Below, in pieces: positions 1 to 10,186 of a stretch of DNA of 64,000 nt. The position numbers were made by a program, and so were the translations under genes. Below the pieces are notes generated by a model that did not search any database, was not told where the DNA came from, and saw nothing but the letters and a program-made list of their open reading frames with translations. Every line of letters begins with the position of its first letter. The first letter of the stretch is position 1. Origin of the DNA: an uncultured Bacteroidia bacterium (GTDB lineage: Bacteria; Bacteroidota; Bacteroidia; Bacteroidales; F082); contig CACXUM010000032.1 in the NCBI GenBank assembly GCA_902770835.1, positions 1 to 64,000 on the forward strand, in the 5' to 3' direction.

Positions 1-34
1 ACAAAAAAACATTGATTATTTGAAGAAAATTTTG

Positions 35-42
35 TATTTTTG
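35..42 (+). promoter_or_regulatory. TAnnTTTG promoter
   Basis: TATTTTTG matches the Bacteroidota -7 element, and ATTG at 11-14 sits 20 bases upstream, in the place of the -33 element. It would start transcription near position 47 and drive the unit that ends at the hairpin at 380-412. Confidence 0.55.
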
Positions 43-74
43 CATCGTTTTTAAATTTAATAATTATTTTTTTT

Positions 75-379
75 ATGAAAACTAATTTCTAGACAGCCTC
101 CTTTGGAGCAAAAATCATTACGTCGATTACCGACTATCTCATCATCAGTTCAATCATTGAACGCCTCGGCCTACCATCTCCATGTCGGGTATTCATCAAT
201 TTCCTCAAGCTGCTTTTTTTCCTCTGTGACGGCAATCGTTCATAGCAAGAGAAGACGAAAGCGTGTGTAAATTTCATTCTTTCAACAGTTTGCGTTATGA
301 TGGCGGCCACGATTGGTTGCTGGTGGATCGGCTTGGTGTACATTGTGGCGTGGAACATAATTTGTTCCTTTGAATGAAT
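75..379 (+). pseudogene. decayed or non-coding transcription unit
   Basis: A promoter at 35-42 and a perfect terminator hairpin at 380-412 bracket about 300 bases without an intact gene. The first ATG (75) is followed by a stop after five codons. The same frame then stays open with plausible coding content (DYLIISSIIERLGLPSP is visible) up to a second stop near 244. This suggests a gene remnant carrying two nonsense codons. I do not recognise the family; a decayed transposase or a structured RNA are the alternatives. Confidence 0.25.
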
Positions 380-412
380 AATAAGGACGGCTGAACATCA
401 GCCGTCCTTATT
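380..412. terminator. perfect hairpin terminator, bidirectional
   Basis: AATAAGGACGGCTG (380-393) and its exact reverse complement (399-412) form a 14-bp stem with the loop AACAT. The A/T-rich stem base can act as a terminator in both directions. It closes the unit starting at 35 and lies one base beyond the stop codon of the minus-strand gene at 414. Confidence 0.8.
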
Positions 413-413
413 T

Positions 414-1469
414 CTACTCCTTCTCCAACAAAGACAGAGCTTTCATTAAAGATGGAAGCAATACTCTTTTATTCTTGTTGTTGAACGAGATGTCGCTATC
501 ATCAACCGGCTTGCCAAATTCAAAGTGTTCTCTTCGCATCTGACTCACACACGCTGAAAGAAACGCTTGTTGTGCCTGGGTTTTGTTTTTTGGCCAATTG
601 CAGGATGAAGATGACACAAGATAAATGATTTCAACCACAATTTTTTCATCCGAAGACAATTCTTCAAAAAAAGAATCAACGCATTTTACGGCTTCATTGG
701 ATGACAATAAAGGAATCCTCGGATGTGGTATCTTCTTTCTCTCATCTGCTTGTTTCAAGTTTGAAATAAAGCCTTCTATTTTTTCCTTTATAACCGCGAA
801 CATTTTCCAGAACTTGCTTTTCTCATCACGCGATCCGAAATCATACATAGTGTTCTCAATACACCCATCCACATGATTTATTGAATCACGGAATGATGCC
901 ATTTTTTCTTTAAGGGTGACGACGTCCAGTTTCAAACCTTCAACTGAAACCGATTCTTTGTTTTTGGAGCATGGATATCTCATCTTAAATGACTCTTCAT
1001 CAAATTGATGCCATTCATTTATATAATGTTCGATTGCATCTATATCACAATCACAATCTACTTTTGATATTTTCTTTTGCAAGAACGGTTTCAATTCTTT
1101 CCAACATTGATCTAATTTATGGCTAGCATGGCTCAAGTATTCTTTTCTGCCCTCATCATCTAGTGTTGCATATTTAAGGTAAAGCCACTTTAAGGTAAGT
1201 TCAACAAAATGCCGATACAGGAAACAAATGGGATAGATTATCGAATCAATGTTTTGACAAGGCTGATAGCTATCTGAATATCTGTTGTTCCTTGTATCTT
1301 CAAGCAGCTGAAATGCAGCATTGTAATAATTATCCGCATACATATAAAAAGCAAACCAATTCGTGCCATCCCAACGGAAACAGGAAAAGTCGTTATAGTC
1401 TTTTGCACTTCTTGCTTCCTCCACAGATAAATAGTGGAAAATCTCATCAGTTTTTTGAATGGTTTTCAT
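414..1469 (-). CDS. HEPN-like domain protein, unknown function
   Basis: This is a 351-residue soluble protein with no signal peptide or membrane segment. The first 190 residues are mostly helical and contain YRHFVELTLKWL, a later SHKLDQCW and an EWHQFDEESFKMRYP stretch. That layout (a helix ending in an E-LK motif, then HKL, then a D-S-x-x-x-RYP segment) is typical of HEPN-superfamily proteins in defence and toxin contexts. The C-terminal half is unrecognised. It lies 59 bases downstream of the FISUMP gene on the same strand, with no clear promoter between them, so co-transcription is possible. A bidirectional hairpin ends it. The HEPN assignment rests on pattern only. Confidence 0.6.
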   Translation of the reverse strand: MKTIQKTDEIFHYLSVEEARSAKDYNDFSCFRWDGTNWFAFYMYADNYYNAAFQLLEDTRNNRYSDSYQPCQNIDSIIYPICFLYRHFVELTLKWLYLKYATLDDEGRKEYLSHASHKLDQCWKELKPFLQKKISKVDCDCDIDAIEHYINEWHQFDEESFKMRYPCSKNKESVSVEGLKLDVVTLKEKMASFRDSINHVDGCIENTMYDFGSRDEKSKFWKMFAVIKEKIEGFISNLKQADERKKIPHPRIPLLSSNEAVKCVDSFFEELSSDEKIVVEIIYLVSSSSCNWPKNKTQAQQAFLSACVSQMRREHFEFGKPVDDSDISFNNKNKRVLLPSLMKALSLLEKE

Positions 1470-1528
1470 AGTCTCATTCCATTTCAGCGTTTATACTCAT
1501 ATCATTATTTACCCTACCATAATAATAC

Positions 1529-2929
1529 TTAATTCTGACGCGCGGAACGCACCGGACGCACAGATAGACCGGCCTCGCGGTTGCCGTAGATGCCCATGAA
1601 GCAATCGCCCGAATAGAAGCCGAGGTACCACGCGCGGCCCGGATTCTCCGTGTAGAGCGAACTCGACCAGCAGTAGCCGTACGTGCCAGCATTGCGGAAA
1701 CTCGCCCCACCGCGGTAGCCGGCCGCGGGCAGGAAGAGGCTGTTGCCGTTCGTCGCGGTGAAGAGTCTGCCGTTCACGCCGTTCTGCTGCGTCCAGGTTA
1801 CGGTCGTGTTGCTGTAGAGTTCCTCGAACTCTTCTTTGGTGGGCATACGCCAGTCGGTGCCCCAGTTGGCCGTGGCCGCGTCATCGCTTGGCTGCAAAGT
1901 TGTCAAGTTGTCGGTGAAGCCATTGTAGCCGTAGCTGGCATTGTTGCAGTACTTGGTCATCGTGTGGTCACTGCCCATGCAGTACTGGTAGGTGCTCCAT
2001 TTATAGGTGACCTTGGGCTGCGTCTCGCCCCAAGCAAAGTAGTCGCCGTAGTCCTCGGGATTGTCGGCACCCACGTTGCAGGTGGCCCAAAGCAAGCCGC
2101 TCGGCAGGCCGAGGTCGACATATTCATGAGCCACATTAGATGTAGAAACCATTATGTCTATTCCCATAGTCAAATACCCGTTATTTCTAATGGCAGGCAC
2201 AGCACCGCGAGTACCCGTAAATGCTCCATCTTCGGAATAGGCAGTACCGTCTTCGCCTGTCTCAACCGCTTCTTGCGGCAAAAGGATGGCCCATTTCTCG
2301 CCGCTGCCTGCGGGCAAGGTGATAATGCCGTTTCCTTCTTGGCTATGTGTCAAAGTGTTCTCTGCAAAACTCACGGTCACTTTGTTCTTCATTCCCGTGA
2401 TGCAAGTGGCCGCCTCAGATGCCGTGGTCACGTTGAACTTTACCAAAGCGCATTTGTTCAACAACATAGCCGTGTAGGTCGTTTCGCCTGAATCGTAGTT
2501 TTCGTTGGACGGGGCGTATTCTATCACGGGCAAATGTTCTGTCTGGTCAGAGATGACCACCGAGCAGGTCGTTGTAGTGCCTGCCGCGAGGGTTTCGGCG
2601 GGAGCGACATTGCCCAAGAAATAGAAGTGAAGCGGCTCGCCCACGATGGGGTCGGTGATGCCGCCAGTGAAATTGGTGCCGTTGTAGGCCAAGGTGCCGA
2701 TGTAATGGCCACCGCTGGCCACATAAATCACATCGCCGTGTTGGTAGGTGACCTCGCCCGTAGTTGTGTTCACATCCGCCCTTGAGCCTCCATTGCTTTT
2801 GAGGTCGAGGGTGATGGTCACGGCCTCACTGCCATTTGCAGGTGTGGGCTGTTCCTCTTTTTTGCATTGCGTCAGGGCGACCAAAACCAGCAATGCCGTC
2901 ACAATAGTTCCAAATCTTTTCATGTTCAT
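1529..2929 (-). CDS. FISUMP-domain lipoprotein, fimbrillin-like N-terminus
   Basis: A 466-residue secreted lipoprotein. The N-terminus is a short hydrophobic signal ending in a lipobox (LVALTQC), followed by a charged KKEE stretch as in exported Bacteroidota lipoproteins. Residues about 35-270 resemble the first domain of fimbrillin-like proteins (ITLDLKSNGGSRA, then alternating beta segments). The C-terminal 190 residues are a Fib_succ_major (FISUMP) domain, seen from YVDLGLPSGLLWATCNVGA to the closing LSVRPVRS. FISUMP domains occur on surface-exposed proteins of gut Bacteroidota and Fibrobacter and their exact role is unknown. The start codon overlaps the stop of the upstream 122-residue gene (ATGA), so the two are translationally coupled. 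Confidence 0.85.
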   Translation of the reverse strand: MNMKRFGTIVTALLVLVALTQCKKEEQPTPANGSEAVTITLDLKSNGGSRADVNTTTGEVTYQHGDVIYVASGGHYIGTLAYNGTNFTGGITDPIVGEPLHFYFLGNVAPAETLAAGTTTTCSVVISDQTEHLPVIEYAPSNENYDSGETTYTAMLLNKCALVKFNVTTASEAATCITGMKNKVTVSFAENTLTHSQEGNGIITLPAGSGEKWAILLPQEAVETGEDGTAYSEDGAFTGTRGAVPAIRNNGYLTMGIDIMVSTSNVAHEYVDLGLPSGLLWATCNVGADNPEDYGDYFAWGETQPKVTYKWSTYQYCMGSDHTMTKYCNNASYGYNGFTDNLTTLQPSDDAATANWGTDWRMPTKEEFEELYSNTTVTWTQQNGVNGRLFTATNGNSLFLPAAGYRGGASFRNAGTYGYCWSSSLYTENPGRAWYLGFYSGDCFMGIYGNREAGLSVRPVRSARQN

Positions 2930-3294
2930 TTTTCCTTTCTGTTTTGATTTTTCTTTGATTTTAATGCTGAATAGCCGATGCCCGCCGTAAGCAGGAAAAA
3001 CAATCCGCTTCCCAATGGGGCACCAAATGTTTGGCCCGTAATGTTGCCGTTTGTGACACCAAAACCTTGGCCTGTGAGGTCGCCGCTTGTGGCTCCGAAT
3101 CCTTGACCCGTGAAGTAGCCTCCAACCGCGCCCTCGCTCCTACCCATTAGGCCGTTGATGTTGCCATTTCCGCTGTTTGCCTCATCTGCAACACCGCGCC
3201 GAAACATACCTTCTTGAGCCGACATGCCAACGGGCAACAACGACAAAACAGCCATCGCCAACAGCACTTTAGGTTTCATCTTGAATTTCTTCAT
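2926..3294 (-). CDS. small secreted repeat protein with PLGSGL C-terminal tag
   Basis: A 122-residue protein starting at MKKFKMKPKV. The frame is open further upstream, but the signal peptide (ending about GMSAQ) fixes this start. The mature part is Gly/Asn-rich with three imperfect repeats around TGQGFG/TGQTFG. The C-terminus is PLGSGL, a hydrophobic helix (FFLLTAGIGYSAL) and a basic tail (KSKKNQNRKEK). This tripartite end resembles the C-terminal sorting signals (PEP-CTERM-like, PID-CTERM) read by exosortases or rhombosortases in other lineages. That function is inferred, since no sorting enzyme is in the window. It is translationally coupled to the downstream FISUMP lipoprotein. Confidence 0.75.
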   Translation of the reverse strand: MKKFKMKPKVLLAMAVLSLLPVGMSAQEGMFRRGVADEANSGNGNINGLMGRSEGAVGGYFTGQGFGATSGDLTGQGFGVTNGNITGQTFGAPLGSGLFFLLTAGIGYSALKSKKNQNRKEK

Positions 3295-3619
3295 CGTTTG
3301 ACCTTTATGTTTGCAGCAGACTCCCAATGCCGTATGATAATCGTCTATTACCCTGAAACATAAAGAAAAAGCGCGGGAGTCAAAACTATTGCTCATCCCG
3401 CATACTGAGGCTCTCGCATTGCCCATCGTCCGAGGATAAGCAATGCCGAAGCCCCCGCTATTCGATATACATAAAAAGGTATATACGAACAAAGGGACGT
3501 CAAGCCTTGCTTTACCAAGCGGACGATTAGAATTTGCGAGATTCAGTATGCCGCAGATAAAACGTCAGTTCAACGTCTTTCTGTTATGTTTGCTGCTTCC
3601 TTTCATGGAAACAGCGTTG

Positions 3620-3627
3620 CAAAATTA
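3620..3627 (-). promoter_or_regulatory. TAnnTTTG promoter with long leader to 3294
   Basis: On the minus strand this reads TAATTTTG. It is the only good promoter in the 420-base gap 3295-3714 and would give a leader of about 320 bases before the secreted-protein operon. The leader contains an open frame continuous with the 122-residue gene, including a stretch SRAFSLCFRVID that looks like the tail of a formylglycine-generating-enzyme-like domain, so it may hold a gene remnant. No riboswitch was recognised. Confidence 0.45.
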
Positions 3628-3714
3628 GGAATAATTTGGTTGTTACAGCCGAAAAATCATCCAAAGAAAGAAAAAAGACTGGTTTTTGCTGTATTTCAAA
3701 TGCTTTTGCCCACT

Positions 3715-5145
3715 TTAAAACAAGTCGTCCAAACTGACCACACTCTGCACTTGTCCGCTGTTTTCGTTTGGCTTCAGCCCATAGGCGGCTATCAGTGTCA
3801 AGTGGATGCTTTTTTTCTGCGGCACTTTGTCCATCAAGGTTTGCACTCGTTCCCGCAACTCAGCTCCATATTTCGCGTCAATGGAGAACGACTTACCGTA
3901 AAACTTTATTTCACAAAGGTTTATCACATTGTCGGCCCTGTCTATGAGCAAATCTATTTGATGTTTTCTCTCTCTCGATTCCACTACCCAAGAAGATTCA
4001 GTCGTACTTACGCTGGCAATCCCCAGTTTTTGTTTAATCTGGGCGATATGGGCAAAACAAAGTTCCTCAAAGGCAAAGCCACGCCATGCGTTTAGGCGCG
4101 ACGAGGCATTGTTCTTCTGCCAAAACTGAGGGTCTGGCTTGTCTTTGCCATCAAGAAATTGAAGATAGGCCATACAAAAATGGTCGGTCAGTCGATAATG
4201 TTCGGTCTTCCGGTCGCCGAATGGATAATAAGATGTGATGAAATCGCTCTCTTTCAAGCCTTTGAGGATTTCACTCGCCCCACCACCATCCTTAATGGCC
4301 GTGAGTTCAAGGATTTCTTTGCGCGTGTAGCCGCTTCGTCTTCCCGCCAGCAGACGAACAACTTTTTTGTGGTCGTCGGCATTCTTGAATAGCGAGCCAA
4401 ACAACCGGTCAAATTCATTCCTCAGTTTGGCGTTTCCATCAAACAGCACAAGATCAATGTTTTGTGCCGTACTATAGCCCTTTTCAAACAGGCTCAGGTA
4501 ATGCGGAACACCACCAAAGACCATATAGGTTTGTGCCACATCATATCGGCTCACATTCATTTCCTTGTTTCGGAAATAAGCCTCGCACTCAGCCAAAGTG
4601 AAAGGACAGAGTTTTATCTCGCGAGTCAGTCTGTTGTAAAGGCCGCCTTTGTTATTAATAAGGTTGTCTTCCATCCAAGAAGTGGCCGAACCGCAAACAA
4701 TCAGCAGAATATTGTCGCGCTTTGAAGCCCAACCGTTCCAGAAATGCTCAAAGGCAGGGATGAACCGCGACCGCGCTGTGTCCATCCACGGCAATTCGTC
4801 AATGAAAACCACTTGCCGACTTCCATCGTCTTTGGATGCAAGCAGTTTTTCCAACCACCGAAAAGCCTCAAGCCAAGATTTGGGACACGCTTGACCTTCA
4901 TATCCAAAGTCTTGCAGCGAATACAGAAACGCTTGCAATTGGTCACGGAGCAGAAATTTCTTGTCATGGTCGTAAGGTGACAATCCAGTATGCCAAAAGG
5001 CAAATCTGTCTTTGAAAACTTCCTTTATCAGATAGGTCTTGCCCACACGCCGCCGACCATAAACAGCCACAAACTCCGCATTTTCAGCGTTATACAGTCG
5101 TTCCAGTTCTTCGATTTCCTTTTTTCTTCCGATGATATTTTTCAT
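3715..5145 (-). CDS. AAA ATPase with DUF234-type nuclease-like C-terminus
   Basis: A 476-residue protein of the archaeal-ATPase/DUF234 class. The P-loop is GRRRVGKT (residues 30-37) and the Walker B is VVFIDE (about 112-117). A helical and winged-helix middle follows, then a C-terminal PD-(D/E)XK-like core (QIDLLID then CEIKF). Cellular targets of this family are unknown; they behave as stand-alone accessory genes common in gut Bacteroidota. It has its own promoter at 5169-5176. Copies of a 12-base motif surround that promoter, and an imperfect 30-base direct repeat flanks the gene (about 3651 and 5278), which suggests mobility. Full length. Confidence 0.85.
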   Translation of the reverse strand: MKNIIGRKKEIEELERLYNAENAEFVAVYGRRRVGKTYLIKEVFKDRFAFWHTGLSPYDHDKKFLLRDQLQAFLYSLQDFGYEGQACPKSWLEAFRWLEKLLASKDDGSRQVVFIDELPWMDTARSRFIPAFEHFWNGWASKRDNILLIVCGSATSWMEDNLINNKGGLYNRLTREIKLCPFTLAECEAYFRNKEMNVSRYDVAQTYMVFGGVPHYLSLFEKGYSTAQNIDLVLFDGNAKLRNEFDRLFGSLFKNADDHKKVVRLLAGRRSGYTRKEILELTAIKDGGGASEILKGLKESDFITSYYPFGDRKTEHYRLTDHFCMAYLQFLDGKDKPDPQFWQKNNASSRLNAWRGFAFEELCFAHIAQIKQKLGIASVSTTESSWVVESRERKHQIDLLIDRADNVINLCEIKFYGKSFSIDAKYGAELRERVQTLMDKVPQKKSIHLTLIAAYGLKPNENSGQVQSVVSLDDLF

Positions 5146-5155
5146 GCCATATCGA

Positions 5156-5256
5156 TTTTATTTCTCTGCAAAGGTACAAAAAATATCATTTCCAGAGAAT
5201 TAAAGCATTTTATTTCTCTAAATCCCGATTTTTTTCCAGAGTTTAGAGAAATAAAA
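5156..5256. repeat. three copies of a 12-base operator-like motif
   Basis: TTTTATTTCTCT occurs at 5156-5167 and 5208-5219 and as its exact reverse complement at 5245-5256. All copies are within 100 bases of the ATPase promoter; the first lies between the promoter and the start codon. Spacing and orientation suggest binding sites for a regulator, possibly autoregulation, but no regulator is identified. Confidence 0.6.
5169..5176 (-). promoter_or_regulatory. TAnnTTTG promoter of DUF234 ATPase
   Basis: On the minus strand this reads TACCTTTG, about 24 bases before the ATG at 5145. The first copy of the 12-base motif (5156-5167) sits at the expected transcription start, so a bound protein would block initiation. 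Confidence 0.65.
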
Positions 5257-5320
5257 TTGGTAAAAGAGCCTGCTTGACCGAAAAAATCACCCTAAGAAAG
5301 AAAAAAGCCCGATTTTTTTC

Positions 5321-5328
5321 TACCTTTG
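5321..5328 (+). promoter_or_regulatory. TAnnTTTG promoter of endonuclease/phosphatase gene
   Basis: TACCTTTG lies 30 bases before the ATG at 5359. The position of the promoter rules out earlier in-frame starts and supports the start that gives a signal peptide. Confidence 0.65.
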
Positions 5329-5358
5329 CCGCCTAAACCCATGCAAACAACTTCAACA

Positions 5359-6401
5359 ATGAATAAGCATATTCTTTTCGCACTCGTCATTTTGGCTTTT
5401 GGCCTCGGAATCAACCGCGTTTCCGCCCAAGAGCAACAAGCCTACAAGGTCGGTTTGGTCGGGTTCTATAACCTTGAGAACCTGTTCGATACCATCGACG
5501 ACCCTAACAAGAACGACGAGGAGTTCCTACCCAAAGGCGGCAACCAATGGAACACAGAGAAATACATCTCCAAACTCCATAATATGGCCTACGCCATCTC
5601 CACCATCGGTACCGACATCACGCCCGACGGTGTGGCTGTTTTAGGCTTGTGCGAAATGGAAAACCGCCATGTGCTTGAGGATTTGGTCGCCCAGCCCGAA
5701 ATCAAGAACCGCAACTACCAAATTGTACACTATGATTCTCCCGACCGCCGTGGCGTGGATGTGGGATTGATTTACAATCCGAAATACTTTAAGCTGACCA
5801 ACAGCAAATCTTACCGCACCGTTGTGCCTAACGACCCTGAATTTATCACCCGTGACCAACTTGTGGTGAGCGGCCTGTTCGACGGTGAGCCGATGCACTT
5901 CATCGTCATGCACTGGCCTTCGCGTGCCGGTGGCGAGAAACGCTCCATGCCCGGACGTATTGCCGCTGCCACGTTGTGCCGCAACATCGCCGACAGCATC
6001 ATGCGCGAGGACCAAAACGCCAAAATCATTATGATGGGCGACTACAATGACTACCCCGACAACAAGAGCATCACGAATTACCTGCGTGCCTCGGGCGACA
6101 TGAAAGACCTGCGCGACGGCGAGTTCTACAATCCCATGTACGACCTCCATAAGAAAGGCTACGGCACCAATTACTACCGCGACGCGCCAGGCGTTTTGGA
6201 CCAAATGATCCTCACCCCTGCCTTGGTGCCTACAGGTTACGACACCTATCAGTTCAAGAACGCGAAGGTTCACAACAAGGAGTTCCTGAAGCAGCACGGC
6301 GGCAAATACAACGGCTATCCCTTCCGCACCTTCGGCAGCGGCGTGTGGATGGGCGGCTACAGCGACCACTTCCCCGTGTATGTGATTTTGCTGAAAAAGG
6401 C

Positions 6402-6405
<4 letters not shown>
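5359..6405 (+). CDS. secreted endonuclease/exonuclease/phosphatase family protein
   Basis: A 348-residue protein with a signal peptide (MNKHILFALVILAFGLGI, cleavage about after RVSAQ). The DNase I-like fold shows in order: FYNLENLFD, the metal-binding Glu in LCEMEN, VMHWPS, GDYNDYPD and the closing YSDHFPV with its catalytic Asp-His pair. The substrate cannot be told from sequence; secreted members in Bacteroidota act on nucleic acids or phosphoesters in the periplasm or outside. The gene is monocistronic and ends tail-to-tail with the hexosaminidase gene, sharing TTAA at the stop codons. Confidence 0.88.
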
Positions 6406-8552
<2,147 letters not shown>

Positions 8553-8574
8553 AGGAAATAGTGTTTAATCGGGG

Positions 8575-8582
8575 CAAAGATA
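8575..8582 (-). promoter_or_regulatory. TAnnTTTG promoter of GH20 gene
   Basis: On the minus strand this reads TATCTTTG, 22 bases upstream of the ATG at 8552. Confidence 0.65.
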
Positions 8583-8651
8583 ATTCTTTTGGTCTTACCT
8601 CGTAGCAATCTCACCATTTTTCCTGATCCCATTCCCTCAAATTTATCCGAA

Positions 8652-8740
8652 ACCACATTTTTTAGTCGCACTTTTTGTATAAACACCACATTTTTTAGTC
8701 GCACTTTTTGTATAAACACCACATTTTTTAGTCGCAGTTT
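8652..8740 (+). repeat. 33-bp tandem repeat, 2.6 copies, upstream of ATPase
   Basis: Two perfect 33-base units (8652-8684, 8685-8717) and a partial third (8718 to about 8736). Each begins ACCACATTTTTTAGTCGCA and ends in TTTTTGTATAAAC. The array abuts the promoter at 8753-8760. The spacing of about three helical turns would place each unit on the same face of DNA, as expected for stacked operator sites. Confidence 0.85.
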
Positions 8741-8752
8741 GCAAAAAAGTAG

Positions 8753-8760
8753 TATCTTTG
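8753..8760 (+). promoter_or_regulatory. TAnnTTTG promoter of DUF4143 ATPase
   Basis: TATCTTTG 29 bases before the ATG at 8789, directly downstream of the 33-bp repeat array. Confidence 0.65.
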
Positions 8761-8788
8761 CCTTCGAAAACCATAGTCAACAAGTGCC

Positions 8789-10078
8789 ATGAAACGTTAT
8801 TTCATCAAGGAATTATACCAATGGAAGGCGCAAAAAAACAGGAAGCCACTCATACTGCAAGGTGCAAGGCAAGTGGGAAAGACTTGGCTGATGCTCGAAT
8901 TTGCCAAAGAAGCCTTCAAAAACCATATTTACATCAATTTTGAGAGCAACTCCCAACTCAAAAACCTGTTTGTCAAAGATTTCGATATGCAGCGCATAAT
9001 TTTCGAAATCTTCCTCGCCACAGGTACCCGCCCCGACGAGAACACCCTTCTGCTATTGGATGAGATTCAAGAAGCTCCGCGTGGAGTCACGGCATTGAAA
9101 TATTTCCATGAACAAGTGCCGCAGCAACCCGTCATAGCGGCAGGCTCTCTGTTGGGCATCGCCATGCACCAAAACGACAGTTTCCCCGTGGGCAAGGTGG
9201 ATTTTCTCACACTTTATCCGCTTTCATTCTTCGAATTCATCGAGGCCGTCGGCAAAAGCCAATTCGTGGAGGCTTTGTCAAACAAGCAATGGTCGGCGAT
9301 GGAACCTTTCGCTTCGCAGTTGGAGGATCTGCTCCGTCAATACTACTACGTGGGTGGTATGCCCGAAGCCGTGAAATGCTTCGCCGATGAACGCGACACA
9401 CAAGCCGTGCGCAACATCCAACTCAACATACTTGATGCCTACGACCGCGACTTCTCAAAACATGCGCCATTGAACGAAGTCCCCCGCCTGCGCATGATTT
9501 GGCAAAGCGTGAACGGACAGTTATCCAAAGAAAACAAGAAATTCATTTATGGTTTCCTGAAAGAGGGCGCACGGGCCAAAGACTTTGAACTGGCTTTGGA
9601 ATGGCTTCACGATGCTGGCTTGGTTTACAAGGTGCATCGGGCCAAAAAAGGGCTTATCCCGCTATCGGCCTATCAGGATTTCTCCGCTTTCAAACTTTTC
9701 ATGCTCGATGTGGGGCTGTTAGGCGCTATGGGAAACGTTCCTCCGCAATCCATCATCAATGGCAACGCTATCTTCACAGACTACAAAGGTGCCATGACCG
9801 AACAATATGTATTCCAGCAGTTGCGACTTTCGCGAAACAATGTGATTTATTATTGGTCGGCGGAAAATTCGAGAGGTGAGATTGATTTCCTTTTGCAACG
9901 CGACGACAAAATACTGCCTATCGAAGTGAAGGCCGAAGAGAACCTGCAATCGAAAAGCCTACGAGCCTTTGTGGAGAAAAACCCCGAATTACACGGCATT
10001 CGGCTCTCCATGTCCTATTATCGCGAGCAATCTTGGATGACCAATTACCCTCTCTATGCGGTGAATGTGGTGTTTTGA
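8789..10078 (+). CDS. AAA ATPase, DUF4143 family
   Basis: A 429-residue protein of the AAA_14/DUF4143 class. Walker A is GARQVGKT (25-32) and Walker B is LLLLDE (about 87-92). The conserved YYYVGGMPEAV segment starts the second half, followed by FMLDVGLLGAM and the C-terminal PD-(D/E)XK-like core (GEIDFLLQ, then IEVKAE). The family is widespread and highly multiplied in gut anaerobes and has no settled function. It is a single-gene unit with its own promoter; the upstream 33-bp repeats are unusual. A second member lies at 18783-19940 and is only distantly similar. Confidence 0.9.
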   Translation: MKRYFIKELYQWKAQKNRKPLILQGARQVGKTWLMLEFAKEAFKNHIYINFESNSQLKNLFVKDFDMQRIIFEIFLATGTRPDENTLLLLDEIQEAPRGVTALKYFHEQVPQQPVIAAGSLLGIAMHQNDSFPVGKVDFLTLYPLSFFEFIEAVGKSQFVEALSNKQWSAMEPFASQLEDLLRQYYYVGGMPEAVKCFADERDTQAVRNIQLNILDAYDRDFSKHAPLNEVPRLRMIWQSVNGQLSKENKKFIYGFLKEGARAKDFELALEWLHDAGLVYKVHRAKKGLIPLSAYQDFSAFKLFMLDVGLLGAMGNVPPQSIINGNAIFTDYKGAMTEQYVFQQLRLSRNNVIYYWSAENSRGEIDFLLQRDDKILPIEVKAEENLQSKSLRAFVEKNPELHGIRLSMSYYREQSWMTNYPLYAVNVVF

Positions 10079-10160
10079 GCATCACTGACTATCATTCAAT
10101 TGCACAGAATTGGGCTCTGAAAAAAACACACATTTTTTAATTAGGTATGCTGTTTTTCAT

Positions 10161-10168
10161 TACCTTTG
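10161..10168 (+). promoter_or_regulatory. TAnnTTTG promoter of SEC-C gene
   Basis: TACCTTTG. Its position excludes the in-frame codon at 10166 and fixes the start at 10187. An upstream CACATTTTTTA run resembles the core of the 33-bp repeat at 8652. Confidence 0.6.
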
Positions 10169-10186
10169 CATAAAAATCATCCAATC

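Noticed and set aside
1529-3294. Diversity-generating retroelement around the FISUMP gene
   Set aside because: No reverse transcriptase and no template/variable repeat pair was seen in the window.
3295-3492. Extended N-terminus of the small secreted protein
   Set aside because: It would bury the signal peptide; the stretch looks like a remnant of another gene or leader sequence.
5641-6369. Long open frame antisense to the endonuclease/phosphatase gene
   Set aside because: A shadow of a strongly conserved gene: no promoter, a valine/histidine-rich composition caused by complementary codons, and no known domain.
8652-8740. Could the 33-bp direct repeats be a small CRISPR array?
   Set aside because: The units are contiguous with no unique spacers, there are fewer than three, they sit on a promoter, and no cas genes are in the window.
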